Source of the DNA: Branchinecta lynchi
Lineage: Eukaryota > Arthropoda > Branchiopoda > Anostraca > Branchinectidae
NCBI GenBank assembly: GCA_023053575.1
Contig: JAKZAP010000009.1
Span: 17,155,869 to 17,219,868, forward strand
Length of the DNA: 64,000 bases
Direction of reading: 5' to 3'
Under the pieces are notes generated by a model. The model made no database searches. It was not told the DNA's origin and saw only the letters and a list, made by a program, of their open reading frames with translations. Both the position numbers and the translations under genes were made by a program. Each line of letters begins with the position of its first letter. Positions within the stretch are counted from its first letter, which is position 1. Shown here in pieces: positions 1 to 11,236 of the stretch.

Positions 1-13
1 TTTTAAAATACTC

Positions 14-140
14 CTTGAGCCCGGGCTGACTGGGAAAAACATATTCAAATAATACATAAAACAAAATACGTCAGCTACTATGCTGTGGCAGCGACGGCCC
101 TTCTTGGCAAGGGTCCTCGTCAGGCTGTCTAACTTCAGGG
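14..140 (-). repeat. Dispersed repeat R6 (Penelope-like?), copy 1
   Basis: This matches 32990-33110 closely in the same orientation. Shared words are ATTCAAATAAT, GTCAGCTAC, GCGAC, CCTTGGCAAGGGTCCTCGTC and AGGCTGTC. The GAAA word present in the other copies has been lost here, where GCGAC is joined directly to GGCCC. The family assignment is uncertain. No coding frame is seen. The following stretch to about 400 shows nothing recognisable. Confidence 0.5.
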
Positions 141-414
141 ACAACGTTGGGGAAGGACTGTAAGGAAACATTACAGGAAATTTATGGGTCCCTGCTTCTA
201 TTCTTTCTAGAAACCTAAACACCAGCCAATTCAGCCTTTACAGCAACGAGTTCGTCGATCTTGTTCTCTCATTCATCGTCATTCATCATTAATCGTCAGT
301 GGTAAAATAATATTGACTAGCTTTGTAGACACACCGTTTTTTCCTGAAAATATGATGATTTTAGGTAGAAATGGCATGAGATCTTAAAAAATGAAAACAT
401 AGATATTCCTTCAG

Positions 415-660
415 CCCAAGCTGACTGCGGATAATATTTGACGGTGCAAAAACGGATGAGTCAGCAACATTTTATTAGAGCTATATTTCGGTCCTTCTGA
501 TCAAGTGTCCTCTTCAGGCTCAAGCTGGAAAATGAACTTGTAGACATAAAGCTCTAATAAAAGATATATAGCTCTAATAAAATGTAGCTAACTTATCCGT
601 TTTGCACCGTCAAATATGATTCGCAGTCAGCGAACAAAACTTCAATCAAAAACGCAACTA
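415..660. repeat. Dispersed repeat R6, inverted-repeat copy
   Basis: The left arm (about 428-484) contains GCTGACTGCG, TTTGACGGTGC and AACGGAT. It returns as an inverted right arm (about 566-640) with TTATCCGTTTTGCACCGTC and GATTCGCAGTCAGC. Between the arms lies the hairpin-prone core with CTGAAGA and GAAA words on the minus strand (486-518). Bases 631-659 add the 3' terminus of the AGTTGCG MITE family described at 3649. Fragments of R6 recur at 1121-1200, 26431-26512, 40646-40712, 48640-48665 and 60355-60475. Confidence 0.55.
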
Positions 661-938
661 AAGGACCTAGGGACAATCAAATCCTATGTTGGGTTCTCAA
701 TCACACGATGTCACTATTTACGTCACGACTGTATGGAATTCCGATACAATTAAGTCAACACCATATTGTACTAAGTACGGAACTTCAAATCGCCCACACA
801 TGCCGCCGACAAGTATCCATCTTAGATGGGAAGAAGAAGAAGAGACACGTGACTCATCCAAAACCAAAATGCAGAACGATCTCTACCCTTTCGACGACCG
901 AATCCGGCAAGTTCATTTTCCAGCTTGAGCCTGAAGGG

Positions 939-1120
939 CAGGGGGTCACGACTAGGGGGGAGTGCTCGTAAAAATAGTTGATTTTTCCTTAAAATTAGCA
1001 GATTCGTTGTCAACACAGTCGTTTTTTTTTCTCAATAATAGTCGTTTTTATCTGCTAAAACAGTCGGTAAAATGACCAACTTGCCCCCCCCCCCAAACAT
1101 TTTGACTAGTAACGCCTCTG
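939..1120 (-). mobile_element. hAT-like MITE, CAGGGGCGTCAC family, short copy
   Basis: The left end begins CAGGGGGTCACGACTAG and the right end is CTAGTAACGCCTCTG, forming terminal inverted repeats (TIRs). The flanks CTGAAGGG and CTGAAGAG form a 7/8-matching 8-bp target-site duplication, as expected of hAT transposition. It is inserted into repeat R6, whose sequence resumes at 1121. The interior is a run of GTCG plus A/T-tract words, bordered by G/C homopolymers. It has no coding capacity. Confidence 0.75.
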
Positions 1121-1419
1121 CTGAAGAGGACACTCGCCAAGAAGGGCCGAAATATAGCTCTAATAAATTGTAGCTGACTTATCCGTTTTGCACCGCCAAA
1201 AAAAAAAAAAAAATACACACAGCCATATATCTAGCTTCTTTTTTTTATTCATACAACAGGCAATTACTTTTCTTTCTCTCTAATAGTCCTACTGAGATCA
1301 GAGCAAAATAACATTAGGAAAAATTCCCTTACCTTCCCTTTTACACGCTTACTTACTTAAAGTTGTTCAGCACCATCTGGCAGTTGGCCTGCCTGTTCGA
1401 TGCCCTCTGTTTGTTTGAT

Positions 1420-1743
1420 CAGGGGCGTCGCGACTGAGGGAGTTAGTCCCCCCCCCCCGATACTGTCGGCCAGTCTGTAAAAAATAACCGAGTCGACGCA
1501 AAGCGCCGCGATTTTAGTCAAACAGTTGATTATTTTCATGAAAACTGTCGGTTTTTCTGAAAATTTGTCTGCTTTTCGTCAAAATAGTCGGATTTTCTGA
1601 AAATCAGTCGTTTTTTTCAAAAATATCATTTTTGTTGTCGAAAACAGTCGTTTTTCTGCAGAAAAGGTTGGTAAAAATTACCAGACAGTCGGTAAATGCC
1701 TCGTCCCCCCGCACCCCAGACATTTTGGCTAGTAACGTCTCTA
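1420..1743 (-). mobile_element. hAT-like MITE, CAGGGGCGTCAC family
   Basis: The element starts CAGGGGCGTCGCGACTGAGG and ends CTAGTAACGTCTCTA. It is flanked by an exact 8-bp duplication, TGTTTGAT, at 1412-1419 and 1744-1751, which is diagnostic of hAT-type insertion. The interior repeats the word GTCG followed by T/A tracts in both orientations (for example AAACTGTCGG, AGTCGTTTTT). A C-run sits about 30 bp inside the left TIR. It is non-autonomous. Confidence 0.88.
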
Positions 1744-1786
1744 TGTTTGATGAGTTTGTTGTTGGTTGATCTTGTAGCTATTTTGA

Positions 1787-2099
1787 CCCGTATGGAAATA
1801 ATTCAAGTCATCGTATTATGGGACATTTTTTCAATCGTAAACAATTGCAACGATCGTAAACAATTATTTTTTACGATTGGAAACAGTTGTTTGCGATTGT
1901 AAACAGTTGTTTGCGATTGTAAACAGTTGTTTGCGATTGTAAACAGTTGTTTGCGATTGTAAACAGTTGTCAACGATTGTATTTTTACGATTGGGAACAG
2001 TTGTTAAAAATCGTACAAAAAAATGTTTACGATCGTTTCCAATTATTTACGACTGGAAAATGTACCATAATACGATGACTTGAATTATTTCGATACGGG
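1787..2099. mobile_element. MITE with long TIRs and 20-bp internal tandem repeats
   Basis: About 35 bp at each end form a near-perfect inverted repeat. The left end reads CCCGTATGGAAATAATTCAA and the right end is its complement around TTGAATTATTTCGATACGGG. The interior consists almost entirely of the palindromic word TTTACGATCGTAAA and a 20-bp direct repeat based on AAACAGTTGTTTGCGATTGT (about four units at 1890-1980). No target duplication longer than 2 bp is obvious, so the superfamily is unassigned. There is no ORF of note. Confidence 0.75.
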
Positions 2100-2329
2100 T
2101 AGGAAAAGGGAAGGTAAGGTAGAATTTTTTTGCGGCAGAAAGGGCACTGACTTAAAGAAAGTGCCAGACATCCCAGTGGAATACAAAAATGGTCCTTGGT
2201 TAATCAAATGTTTTTGATGAACAGAAAATACTTGCCAAAGGCAGTAATAACGGAATCAAAACACACAAATAAGGGTAATTTTATCACGCGAATACACGGA
2301 TAAGGAAGCATGCATACATTAAAAAAGAC

Positions 2330-2501
2330 ACGCCTGCCAAGTTTCATCGTCGTTGCACATCGGGAAGTACTGAACTCGCGGGATCGTTAGAAATTCGGAC
2401 CGCTCCCCCCAACTCCCCACAATGACCGGATCCGTTCAGGTTATGTTATTCACGAATCTAGGACTTTTGCTTGTTCTTCCCACGAAGTTTCATCCCGAAC
2501 C
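2330..2501 (+). repeat. F3 Helentron-like fragment
   Basis: Words typical of the F3 tandem unit are present: GCCTGCCAAGTTTCATCGTC, GAACTCGCGGGATCG, CTAGGACTTTTGCTTGTTCTT. It has no ends and is interrupted on the right by the hAT-like element that begins at 2502. Confidence 0.65.
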
Positions 2502-3482
2502 CAGGGGTGGCCCGAAGCATTCGTGTCAACGGGGGGGGGGGGGGGTAGACCCCTCCCTCATTTCAGTGACTCCTGGATATACGACTCGCATGGACCAACA
2601 AAAATTAACTGTTGCCACTTCGCGGCAATGGCGCACGTTCCCCGCCAACAAATAAATTAATGATATTATTATTTGTAATCAAGATTTGTTTATTTATACA
2701 TTCACAACCTCAGCTTTACATTTTACATTCCTTTTGGCAAGATCCAAGCTTAATCGCCAAGTAAATGACACACCGTTCTTCTAAATACAGAATACTACGA
2801 AATGTGCCACAGGCAAAACTTTGGGAAACGCTTACGAGCAGAGCGTCTTTTTGCGATGCCAGTTAAAAGTAAAGAATAGCCATGAAGTCACAAATCTGTC
2901 CATAGAAAAAGTGACTAAATAGTGGACGTCAAAAACAAAGTAGATTTGTTCGGAATTGACAGAAACAAAAATTATTTGCACGTTAGAGACACGCTTTCTC
3001 AGAAAAAAAACGAGAAAAATTTAGGATTTACGGACATAACAAACTTTTAGTCTTCGGCGACATGAGTTTACAGATTCAGACTGTTTAAAAGATCCTCGTT
3101 CGCCGATGAAACTTAAATTCCTTTTTTTCTAATGTAATTTATTTGTCCATTGGACACGCTGTACTTTCATAACTAAAACAAAAGCATGTCAAACTACAGT
3201 GAACTACATCCGAAAAACTACTACTTTAAACTGGTTTGCCAGAATTTGACTCCTTCTGTGTAAACAAAAAACCCGATCCGGTGACGACAAAAACTTTCGC
3301 TTTCGCCCGATAGAAACACTATAGGCGTTTTTGCGCTACACAATTGTGGGCCACACACTTCTGATTCTTTTTTTGCGGAAACACGATTTTGCGCAACACA
3401 GTCGAGCCACAAGTTGAAACTCGCGTTTTGTCTATTGTTTGGGCGGTAATTTCAAATGTCTGAAAATATAAGTGTAAAAGCC

Positions 3483-4136
3483 AGGCTTCACCTTCCAGAT
3501 TGCCAGACGTCCGGGACTTCCGCATAGTCAAGCCAACCCTTCCAGATTTTCATGATAATGATGACATCCAGTTTTGCTTTCTTCAACATTTCCTAGATGT
3601 CTTTCGCATTTCAAATATCTCTTGCATCCCGCAGTCACAACTGCCAATAGTTGCGTTTTTGATCGAAGTTTGAAGTTACCTTCAACCTCAAAGGTCTCTG
3701 CTTAAATACCGTTTTTGGTCGGCGGTCACAGTTCCTTCGTCCTTCAAACTCTGACCGTCGAACTTCGTGCGCTAGCAAGTTCGAAGTTTGCTTGAATCGT
3801 CGAAGAAACGTCGACCTGGCAAGGATCGCCGGAGTCGTAAAAACACTAATTAAGCAAGCGGTGAACTTCGACGGCGTTCAAAAACGGAAATTAAGCTAAC
3901 GGCGAACAAAACTTCGATCAAAAACGCAACTAATCACTTTCCCTTTCCTTCCTACATTTGCATATGTCTTCTGTCTCTCGAATGGATTGCCTCTATGGTA
4001 CCTTCCAGACATCCGGAATCTGGGGTATCCAACACCCCGGACTTCCAGACATTTTTGGCCTGGCTTCACCTTCCAGATCCGTCTCGACGAAAACGGCTGT
4101 CTGGAATCCGGAAGAAAAATCTGGAAGGTGAAGCCT
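3483..4136. mobile_element. TIR element nested in the hAT-like element
   Basis: An exact 18-bp inverted repeat, AGGCTTCACCTTCCAGAT, bounds the segment (3483-3500 and 4119-4136). Further copies of CTTCCAGA and TCTGGAA words occur inside. It encloses another MITE at 3649-3931. The target duplication is not clear. No transposase is seen. Confidence 0.65.
3649..3931. mobile_element. MITE, AGTTGCGTTTTTG terminus, type A
   Basis: The ends read AGTTGCGTTTTTGATCGAAG and the reverse complement CTTCGATCAAAAACGCAACT. Both are flanked by AAT (3646-3648 and 3932-3934), a possible 3-bp target duplication. The interior iterates GAAGTTCG/CGAACTTC words in both orientations. Two other elements with the same outer terminus but different interiors lie at 12381-12756 and 60686-61102. 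Confidence 0.7.
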
Positions 4137-5437
4137 CGCTTTAAATCATGTAAAAGTCTCAATAAATAGAACTCCAGGCTTTCATCCTTACCATTCGGTG
4201 CAAACAGGATCTTCAGTTTTATGTCTACATATTTGGGAAAGTTTTTAATTTATTATTTTGATGTTATTTCCTGCTAAATTTGAATTTCCCGCCAAAATCC
4301 AGCAACAAAATCGACAATCATCTCGACAGTTCTTTGTCCAAAACACGCCAGTGATTCTCAGGAAGAAGGAGCAAACGTGTCCGTAACGACTCAAACTCAA
4401 TTACTCAAATCCTGAGCCAGCGCAGCTGACACCGTTTCTTCCGTTCTTCCGCAGGTACCCGGAGATTCTGCATCGGAAGGGAGAGATAGTCATCAAGTGT
4501 AGGCTATTCGAGCCACGAAGCGAGCCACGAAAATCTTGTTCGTCGCAGAATCACACTGGTGTGCCTCACAAAAGGCCCACGACCTGTTTGTGGGAGCGTA
4601 GAAAAATGCCTTATATCTTTTCCCAATGCAGCATATTAAAGCACATCTGAAAGGTTTTTATCTGACTCAATCTTTATCTGCGACCTTACCACCAAATTAC
4701 GTCCGAGTCTTAATACGCGACAGAAGATGCTATACACAGCTATTGATGAACGAGAAGTTCGCTTTCAGGACAACTTAAAATAAAAATCAATCATTTTCGA
4801 GTTGTATGAGTGTCTGGTATTTTCATATGATACGGTGGAATTTTACGAAGGCTTTTCAGATGTACTTTAACACTAGCATAGAAGCCAAAAATTTTACCTC
4901 CCGACTGGAAGAGCTATTTCAGCGTCTGCAGAACCCCTCCTGCCCTGGGAAACAAATTTCGGATGCATATAAAAATCTCCCTTGTCCTATTCAAGCGTGT
5001 ACCCAACCCACCTCAACCTTGGTTTGTAATCAACATTTTCTACTGTTCTGGTACAGTTGTTTTGCGGGTCTCTGTCATTTGAATTCGGATGGCTTTTCCG
5101 TTCTGTTTATAAATTCCGTGCTGTCTTTTCCACTTTGTAGTCAAAGTTTGACCAATAATCCGTGCACGTAACCTTGTCTCTCTTTTTGGTCTGTAAGGTA
5201 TTCTTATCCAGTCCGAGTCCGACTTCACAGTCTTCACATTAATAACTAACCAACTTATTGTAATTTTGACTGGCTCAAATCAGAAAGATCCAAGTGAGAT
5301 GAAACCTGGTTTAAATGACTCGACTGGCTTTGACAGGGACGGGTCTACGACTGAAGCTAGGGAGGGCCAAAATTAAATTTTTTTTAAACTACTCGAATTT
5401 TGTTCGATTAAAATAAGTGCCCGGGTCCTCGGCTGCT

Positions 5438-5676
5438 CAAGGCTGGAACGATTTTTCTATTTTCCAGCAGGATCTCACGCCAGGGGCGAATCCGACCAAT
5501 CACGTTGCAGAGATGCGTAGTTACTACGCTTACTACGCTCCCGAGCATGGTAAGCAAATAGTAACTATTAGTTACTATTCCGACAAGGTTGGAACGGTCA
5601 GCGTAGTAACCTTTCGTGAGGATGGAACGGAAATAGTAACTAATAGTAACTATTGTTAGAAGGGTCGAACACGCTC
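5438..5676 (+). mobile_element. MITE, GAGCGTGTTCCA family, 5'-truncated
   Basis: It is homologous to the right three quarters of the complete copies at 38920 and 53632 and ends GAACACGCTC. The left TIR and about 65 bp are missing, replaced by the truncated hAT-like element. It carries the same roughly 80-codon open frame, whose start here lies in the neighbouring element at 5417. Confidence 0.8.
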
Positions 5677-5739
5677 TTCGTATCTAGTTCGTTCGTGAAA
5701 CGACGTTCATATAGCGTGCCAAAGAAAACCATAATATGA

Positions 5740-7190
5740 AACAAGAGCTACGAGCTCATATGGCACTTGTTGCGAGTAGGCGGTACAATAGATGAGCACG
5801 TCACAAACTACACCCGCTATCCAAAATGCGGTTCGGACCTAGAAATAGAATATGCTGTTTCACTCTGGTCGTTGCATTTCTGGCATCGTCTCGGATCATC
5901 TGGGACAAATGACTGTTGTAGTTTCCAAATTTCAGCCCAATAAACCCACTTGGTTGATCCCTAGACGTGCCACACGGTTTCCGGTACCTCCCTCCAACTG
6001 CCCCTACCGCGGCCGAATCTGGCTCGGACTCGAATCATCTAAAGCATCTTCTCTCACCACCTGTCAAGTTCCGCTTGAATCTCAGCATTTTTCGGTAAAT
6101 CCCCCCCCCCCCCCACCGCGGTCTGATATGGTTCGGACAGTAAGATATGTCATCTAGGGCATATACTTACTCTTCAATACAAGTCTCATTTAAATCGCTG
6201 CTTTCGCTTAACCTCTATGCGAGCCACAGATTTTCCAGGACTCCCTCTACTGTTGCCGAACACTACTTGAAAACATAAAAGTGGCATTTTTCATATCTCC
6301 TCTTCCCGTCCATCAAGTAGCCTACGACTGGAATCGGAGCGTATCCTATCCAATCCCTCGACTACAAGTGTTTCACGAGTTTCACGGTGCCTGCCTCCCC
6401 CCCTCCCCCATAAGTATCGGATCCGATCCGGAATTGACATGGAACATCTCAGACGTCATTTCTTTCCACTTACCAAGTTTAATTCAGATCCGACCACTCA
6501 TTTAAAAGTTATGCAATCCACTAGGTTCCAGATTCCGTTCAGATACCTCACTTTTTCCGTATTGTACGGTGCTTTTCCGGATTCCCCCTCTCTCCACTCC
6601 CCCCCCCCCAGATGATCGGATCGGTGGAAACGACCATTCTCAAGTCAATCTGATCGGGTCCCTGACACGCCTGCCAAGTTTCATCATCCTAGCACATCAG
6701 AAGCACCAAACTTGCGGGATCGCTAGCAATTCCCCCCCCCCCCCCCCAACTTCCCCACAGTGAGCGGATCCTGTCCGGTTATGTCAATCACGTATCTAGG
6801 ACTTGTGCTTGTTCTTCCCACCAAAGCTCATCCCAGTCCCTCTACTACAAGCGTTTTCCAAGATTTCCGGCTCCCCCCCCAGATCCCCCCGGTCCGGATT
6901 TGAATCGGATCTTTTGGTGCAAGAGGTCTTTCCAAATATCAAGTTTCGTTAAGATCCGATCACCGGTTCAGAAGTTGAAAATTCCTAAATATTCCGGATT
7001 CCCCCTTCCTCCAATCCCCCCACGACGTTCGGATGGAAAGGAACTATTTCCAACTTAATCATATGTGGTCCCTTATATACCTGCTAAGTTTCATCGTCCT
7101 TGCTTATGTGGAAGTGCTCGAACTAGTAAAACCCGTACCGACCGACGGACGGACAGAAATTGCGATCGCTATATGGTACTTGGCCGAAGG
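5740..7190 (+). mobile_element. F3 Helentron-like element
   Basis: The 5' end is AACAAGAGCTACGAGCTCAT followed by ATGGCACTTGTT. The body is built of about 134-bp tandem units (landmarks TTTCATCCCGATC, CGGTTTCC, GATCCGATCACC, GGTCGGGTCCCTG), each with a C-rich run. Near the 3' end is an ACCG/ACGG microsatellite, then ATTGCGATCGCTATATGG, but the terminal palindrome is decayed. The architecture matches DINE-1/HINE/pearl elements. All open frames here run through repeat units and are not genes. Confidence 0.75.
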
Positions 7191-9110
7191 GAAACAAACG
7201 CGGCTAAGACAACCTGCATTGTCGTCAATTGCACTCTTGAATACATCGAATTATGACGTGGGACAGGAGTAGTTTCCAATTTTAAATTTAATTTGTTTAG
7301 TTGATTGGTTGATTTTGGTACGACGGCATGGTTTCCCACTTACTATTTGTTGTTGTTATTGTTGTTTTTTCTTTGCTGTCTTCCTTCGTTTCTTTTTGTT
7401 CCCCCTCTTTAAGTTTTCTTTTTTTTTCGAAAAACTATGTGAAAATTACTGTAAAGTGAAGTTTTTTTTGTACTGCCCCCACAGGCCCATTCGGGCTTTC
7501 CTTCAGTCAGAAATGTCAGACATGTATAAAGGATGTTAAAGAGGATTACAAAAGGCGTGTTCATGTAGTTTAGCATGTAAAAGTTGGTTTGTAAAATAAA
7601 GAGTATTAAACTGAAAAAAAAAACTAAACTACGCTTCCACAGTGCGATTTCCAAACTTCCACCTGCCGATGTTGTTTCTTGAAGGGCTGAGAGCTAAGCT
7701 TTAACTTCTGGCCCCTGAGGTTGTTTGGGTTGAGAGTAACAAGATCACTCGCAAGCCGGCTCCACTTAAAGTCTTGTATGTTTCAGTCAGGCGTCTCACC
7801 TGTCCTGTGTATACGGTAAGTTTGTGAGTATCTTCAGCCTCTCTTCGTATGTAGCATTTTTTCAAAAACTCAAAAACTTTTAGCAAACCTTGGTCATCCA
7901 GCGTTGGATCCTTTCGAGTAGCCTACTAAGTCTCTGTTATAGAATAGTCTGGCTGAGCAATGTCCCTACTCAAGGATTGGGTGCACGAGGGATTCAAGCA
8001 GTGTGGCTACGATCCTGTGATGCCTAAAGTTCAACTGGAAAGGCAGCTTAACTTTACATCTGAGCCTTGTTTTTGTTGCATGCTGCAGGTCCACTTCTCG
8101 GCCGATTCCGGACTGATTCTTTCTACATCCGTTTCTGCACTGCAGCGCTTCCGAGGAAGACGGCAGCGCTTCTCGAGAATCACGGACTTGCTCCCCGACC
8201 AAGTCCGTGCTTCCCTGCAAGATGCTGCAGCGCTGCCGCTTCAACCAAGAAGAAAGTGAATCGCTCTGATATTTGAGGATACACTGAAACAGTTTGAGCC
8301 ATTTTTCACCCGAGGTTCTGGTAATAAAGTTCAGAATGTGTGCTTCCTTACACGACAACAAAAAATTCACCCAGACGCGGCAAATTTGACTTTCAACAAG
8401 AGCCTGCACTTGCAGTGTTAAAAGACGCTAAGCTCGGGAAAGTCACGGCTGAAGAAAGTAGGAAAACTATGTTAGACATATCTTGCAGAGAATCTGTAAC
8501 TTTTAGTTTATTTTTAAGCAATGGCTTACCGTTGTAGTTGGAAGTACTTAAAGCACAGAGGGACAAAAGTACATATAGGTACCACAAACCCAAAAGAATA
8601 ATTTCACTTGATGCAATTGATTATCTGTGGATAGTGGACATACCTAGAAACGCGTTTTTATCGGATTTTTAGGCTTATTTAAGTGAGTAAGAGATACGTA
8701 CCTAGACTGTCAAATTTCAGCCCTATTCAGTTAAACTTTAAGTTCGAATGACCTTCGGATTATCCCATCCTACTGTGTATACCTTTTGAATTACACCTTC
8801 ATTTGAAGGTGAGTAGGTTACGCATTTTAAATGTGCTAAAAATGCTTTCGAATTAAATCCTTTCAAGCACAACTCCTACTAGAAATGATCTTTTCGTGGT
8901 GAAACGGATCACAAAGATCGTTATCCGAAAATACAATTACTTTCCACGTGAAATCAGCGATTTTCTTTTTAGTGCTTGTCGACTCTATCCAACTTTCGCC
9001 GATGCGGCTGGACGCAAAACATTTGAAAACTAAACGCTTTGGCCAAGTTTGTGTTGCATTACTGACGAAACTCAAGTAGGCCAAAAAAAGCTCTAAGAGG
9101 TCGTAAGTAT
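7191..9110. other. Low-information stretch with a dispersed repeat at 8340-8640
   Basis: Bases 7280-7620 are pyrimidine- and A-rich. The segment 7960-8259 is an open frame of 99 codons with no recognised domain, and an AATAAA-like signal follows near 8322. Bases 8340-8640 match 37640-37880 (CCGACGCGGAAAATT versus CAGACGCGGCAAATT, GGTACCACAA, ATTGATTATCTG). This therefore looks like a decayed dispersed element rather than a host gene. Nothing else is recognisable to 9110. Confidence 0.4.
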
Positions 9111-10136
9111 AACAAGACCAAAGGTGTCGATAGGATCCCAAAAATCTAATATTTGATTCAGACAATCGAGTATTGTCTTCGCCAGATCCAGTCTTGGACA
9201 TGCTAATCATCAGAGAAAACCAAGTTCAGATATACCTGTATAAGCCATATCTATTTTGACGATACTAACAAAGACTTCCGGCCGATTTCCGAGCGAACTA
9301 CTAGTCCAGCAAAAAAGAAATACAGGAACAAAACCAGCGTATCTCCTTATCCCTATAAAGAACATCTAATCAACTTTGAATAAAAGTTTGACTTAAAAAA
9401 AAATCCGGTTACAACCGGATTCCGGAATAATTATATGTCCGGGTAAAAAACCATTGTCATAAACCGACTCAGCCTCTCTTCTTACCCCTTAATCTGATCG
9501 AACTTTTGCTTTTAACAAATTTTCCGGTTTTGGCCGGATTCCGGGCGAACTAGTTGTCCAGTGAGAAAATGATTTTCACCATAGTGTTCGGCATGTCTTT
9601 TTACCCATATATCAAACATTTAATCAACTTCAGATTAAACTTTTACTTTTAACCAACTTTCCGGTTTTCGCCGGATTCCGGGCGAACTACATGTCCGGGT
9701 AGAAAAGTTTTTCACGTGAGTGTTCAACAGGTCTTCTTGCCCTAAATCGAACATCTAATCAACTCGAAATAAAACTTTTAATTTTAACAAACTTTCCGGT
9801 TCTGGCCGGATTCCGGGCGAACTACTTGTCCGATGACAAAATGGTTTTCACCATCGTGTTCAGCATGTCTTCTTACCTATAATCGACTATCAAATTAGCT
9901 GTTTCAAAATATTTTGTTTGCCCCTTAATTTGAACCCCCTCCCCACCTCTAAATGTAGGGCTACAAAGCCCCTCTACGAACTTGACTGGTCCGACGACCC
10001 AAAGAATCCTCACACCAAGTTTCATCAAAATATCTCATTCCCTTCGAGAGTTATCGTGCTTACAGACGGACAGACGGACGGACAACTTTTGCGATGTCAT
10101 AGGTATCCCTCCACTTAGATTTTGGGATCCCAAAAC
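9111..10136 (+). mobile_element. F1 Helentron-like element
   Basis: The 5' end is AACAAGACCAAAGGTGTCGA followed by GGATCCCAAAAA. Several units of the 137-bp F1 repeat follow (TTTTCCGGTTTTGGCCGGAT, GGGCGAACTACTTGTCCG, TCTTCTTACC). The 3' part carries ACGGACAGACGGACGG, GCGATGTCATAGGTATCCCT and the terminal palindrome TTTTGGGATCCCAAAA. Ends, microsatellite and tandem core match Helentron-associated non-autonomous elements. It has no coding potential. Confidence 0.82.
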
Positions 10137-10717
10137 ACACAACTGCGAAAGCGAAGATTTCAGAAGCTTATCATTCCATAAGGGAGCTAGATATAATATG
10201 AAAGGTAGAATAAGCAAGATGGGTCCTTTAATATATTCCTGCCTTGTGCTTTTTTTGACGTCCTAACAATAAATTCAGCATCATTATAGCCGAATTCTGC
10301 ATAGCTGAAACCTTTTAAACAGCTCCATAAGGTATTAAATTCTACCCGGTTCATCAGTTTGCGAGTAGGCTAATGAGCTATTTTCTGGCCCATTTTAGGT
10401 CTTAAAACTTCTAAGCTCCATTGGGAAATTTAGAAAATGGAGAGGAAATTTAATTGAAGGAATTGAAGAACTCGTCTCCCAACGGCTGAGAAATAGAAAA
10501 GCTGGCGAAATGTAATAAAACCGATGGATGGGGCAAATGAGAGCGGAAGGAAGTGTGGAATTTAGGTGGGTAAACTGACAGGTGAGTGAACCCTTGGAAA
10601 GTAATGACAGTGTTTTCCAAAAGGTTCCAAGTAACATATTTCGAATTTTATAGGAACGGCGAAAAACCTTTCACGTTCAGCACAGGAAGGGCTAAAAGTT
10701 CAGAAGGAAAACTCTGT
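10137..10717. other. No recognisable feature
   Basis: This is AT-rich sequence between an F1 element and the nested MITE. No repeat match within the window, no splice-site-bounded exon and no RNA gene was seen. Confidence 0.5.
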
Positions 10718-11236
10718 TAGCGTGTTCCATCCTACTTACGGTGGTTACTACGCATGATGTCACGAATTCTGGATTTTTGCCGTCAAGGCTGGAACGACTT
10801 TTCTATTTTCCAGCAGAATATCATGCCACGGGTGAATCCAACCAATCACGTTACAGAGGTCCGTAGTTACTACGCTCCCGAGCGTGGTAAGCAAACAGTT
10901 ACTATTTGTAGAAGGGTGGAACCAGGGTTGCAACATGTCGCACGATAGTGTGAATTGTCACTCTATTTTGTTTTTGTCACTCTTGTCCTACGTAGGACAT
11001 AAAAATCACTCTATTTCAGAAAATGACCAAATGTGTCGTTTTTGCAGCAGGGATTCCGACCAGAAGTAACTATTTCAAGTTTTTTTTCATGAAAGTAAAA
11101 TTAAGAAGTGTAATTTTTACAGAGACAATTCCGACCCAAAGTGAGCATTTCGTGAAAATAAATTTTACTCTCTATTTTGGGCCAAAAGTCACTCTTTAAA
11201 CATTTTTGATGTGGCAATCCTGGGTGGAACACGCTC
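10718..11236 (+). mobile_element. MITE, GAGCGTGTTCCA family, interrupted by a hAT MITE
   Basis: The left end (TAGCGTGTTCCATCC, first base mutated) and the right end GGTGGAACACGCTC are the family TIRs. TGT flanks both sides (10715-10717 and 11237-11239), a 3-bp duplication as in the other copies (TTA, ATA). A complete 300-bp hAT-like MITE splits its right TIR. Internal landmarks are CTGGAACGACTTTTCTATTT and ACCAATCACGTTACAGAG. Confidence 0.85.
10923..11222. mobile_element. hAT-like MITE, CAGGGTTGCCACAT family
   Basis: The TIRs are CAGGGTTGCAACATG and GATGTGGCAATCCTG. The flanking sequence GGTGGAAC is exactly duplicated at 10915-10922 and 11223-11230, giving the 8-bp signature of hAT transposition. 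It is 300 bp long. The interior contains repeated CACTCTATTT words and no coding frame. A partial copy lies at 47211. Confidence 0.92.

Larger units (their letters stand above)
2502..5437 (-). mobile_element. Large hAT-like element, CAGGGGTGGCCCGAAG family, truncated copy
   Basis: It begins CAGGGGTGGCCCGAAG followed by a 14-nt G-run. It is collinear, in inverted orientation, with the complete copy at 25710-28092. Shared landmarks include AAATGACACACCGTTC, GATGCTATACACAGC, CTGGAAGAGCTATTTC and CTACGACTGAAGC. The far terminus is missing: homology stops near 5437 at a junction with a truncated MITE. A separate TIR element (3483-4136) is nested inside. A 121-codon frame (4806-5171) lies in this element, but copy 2 does not support it as a conserved coding frame. 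No transposase domain is recognisable, so the copy is treated as non-autonomous or decayed. Confidence 0.7.

Noticed and set aside
4806..5171. 121-codon open frame as a transposase fragment
   Set aside because: No hAT dimerisation, BED or DDE motif is visible, and the homologous copy at 25710-28092 does not keep the frame on either strand.
7960..8259. 99-codon frame as a host gene
   Set aside because: The flanking sequence at 8340-8640 is a dispersed repeat also found at 37640. No domain or splice evidence supports a gene.
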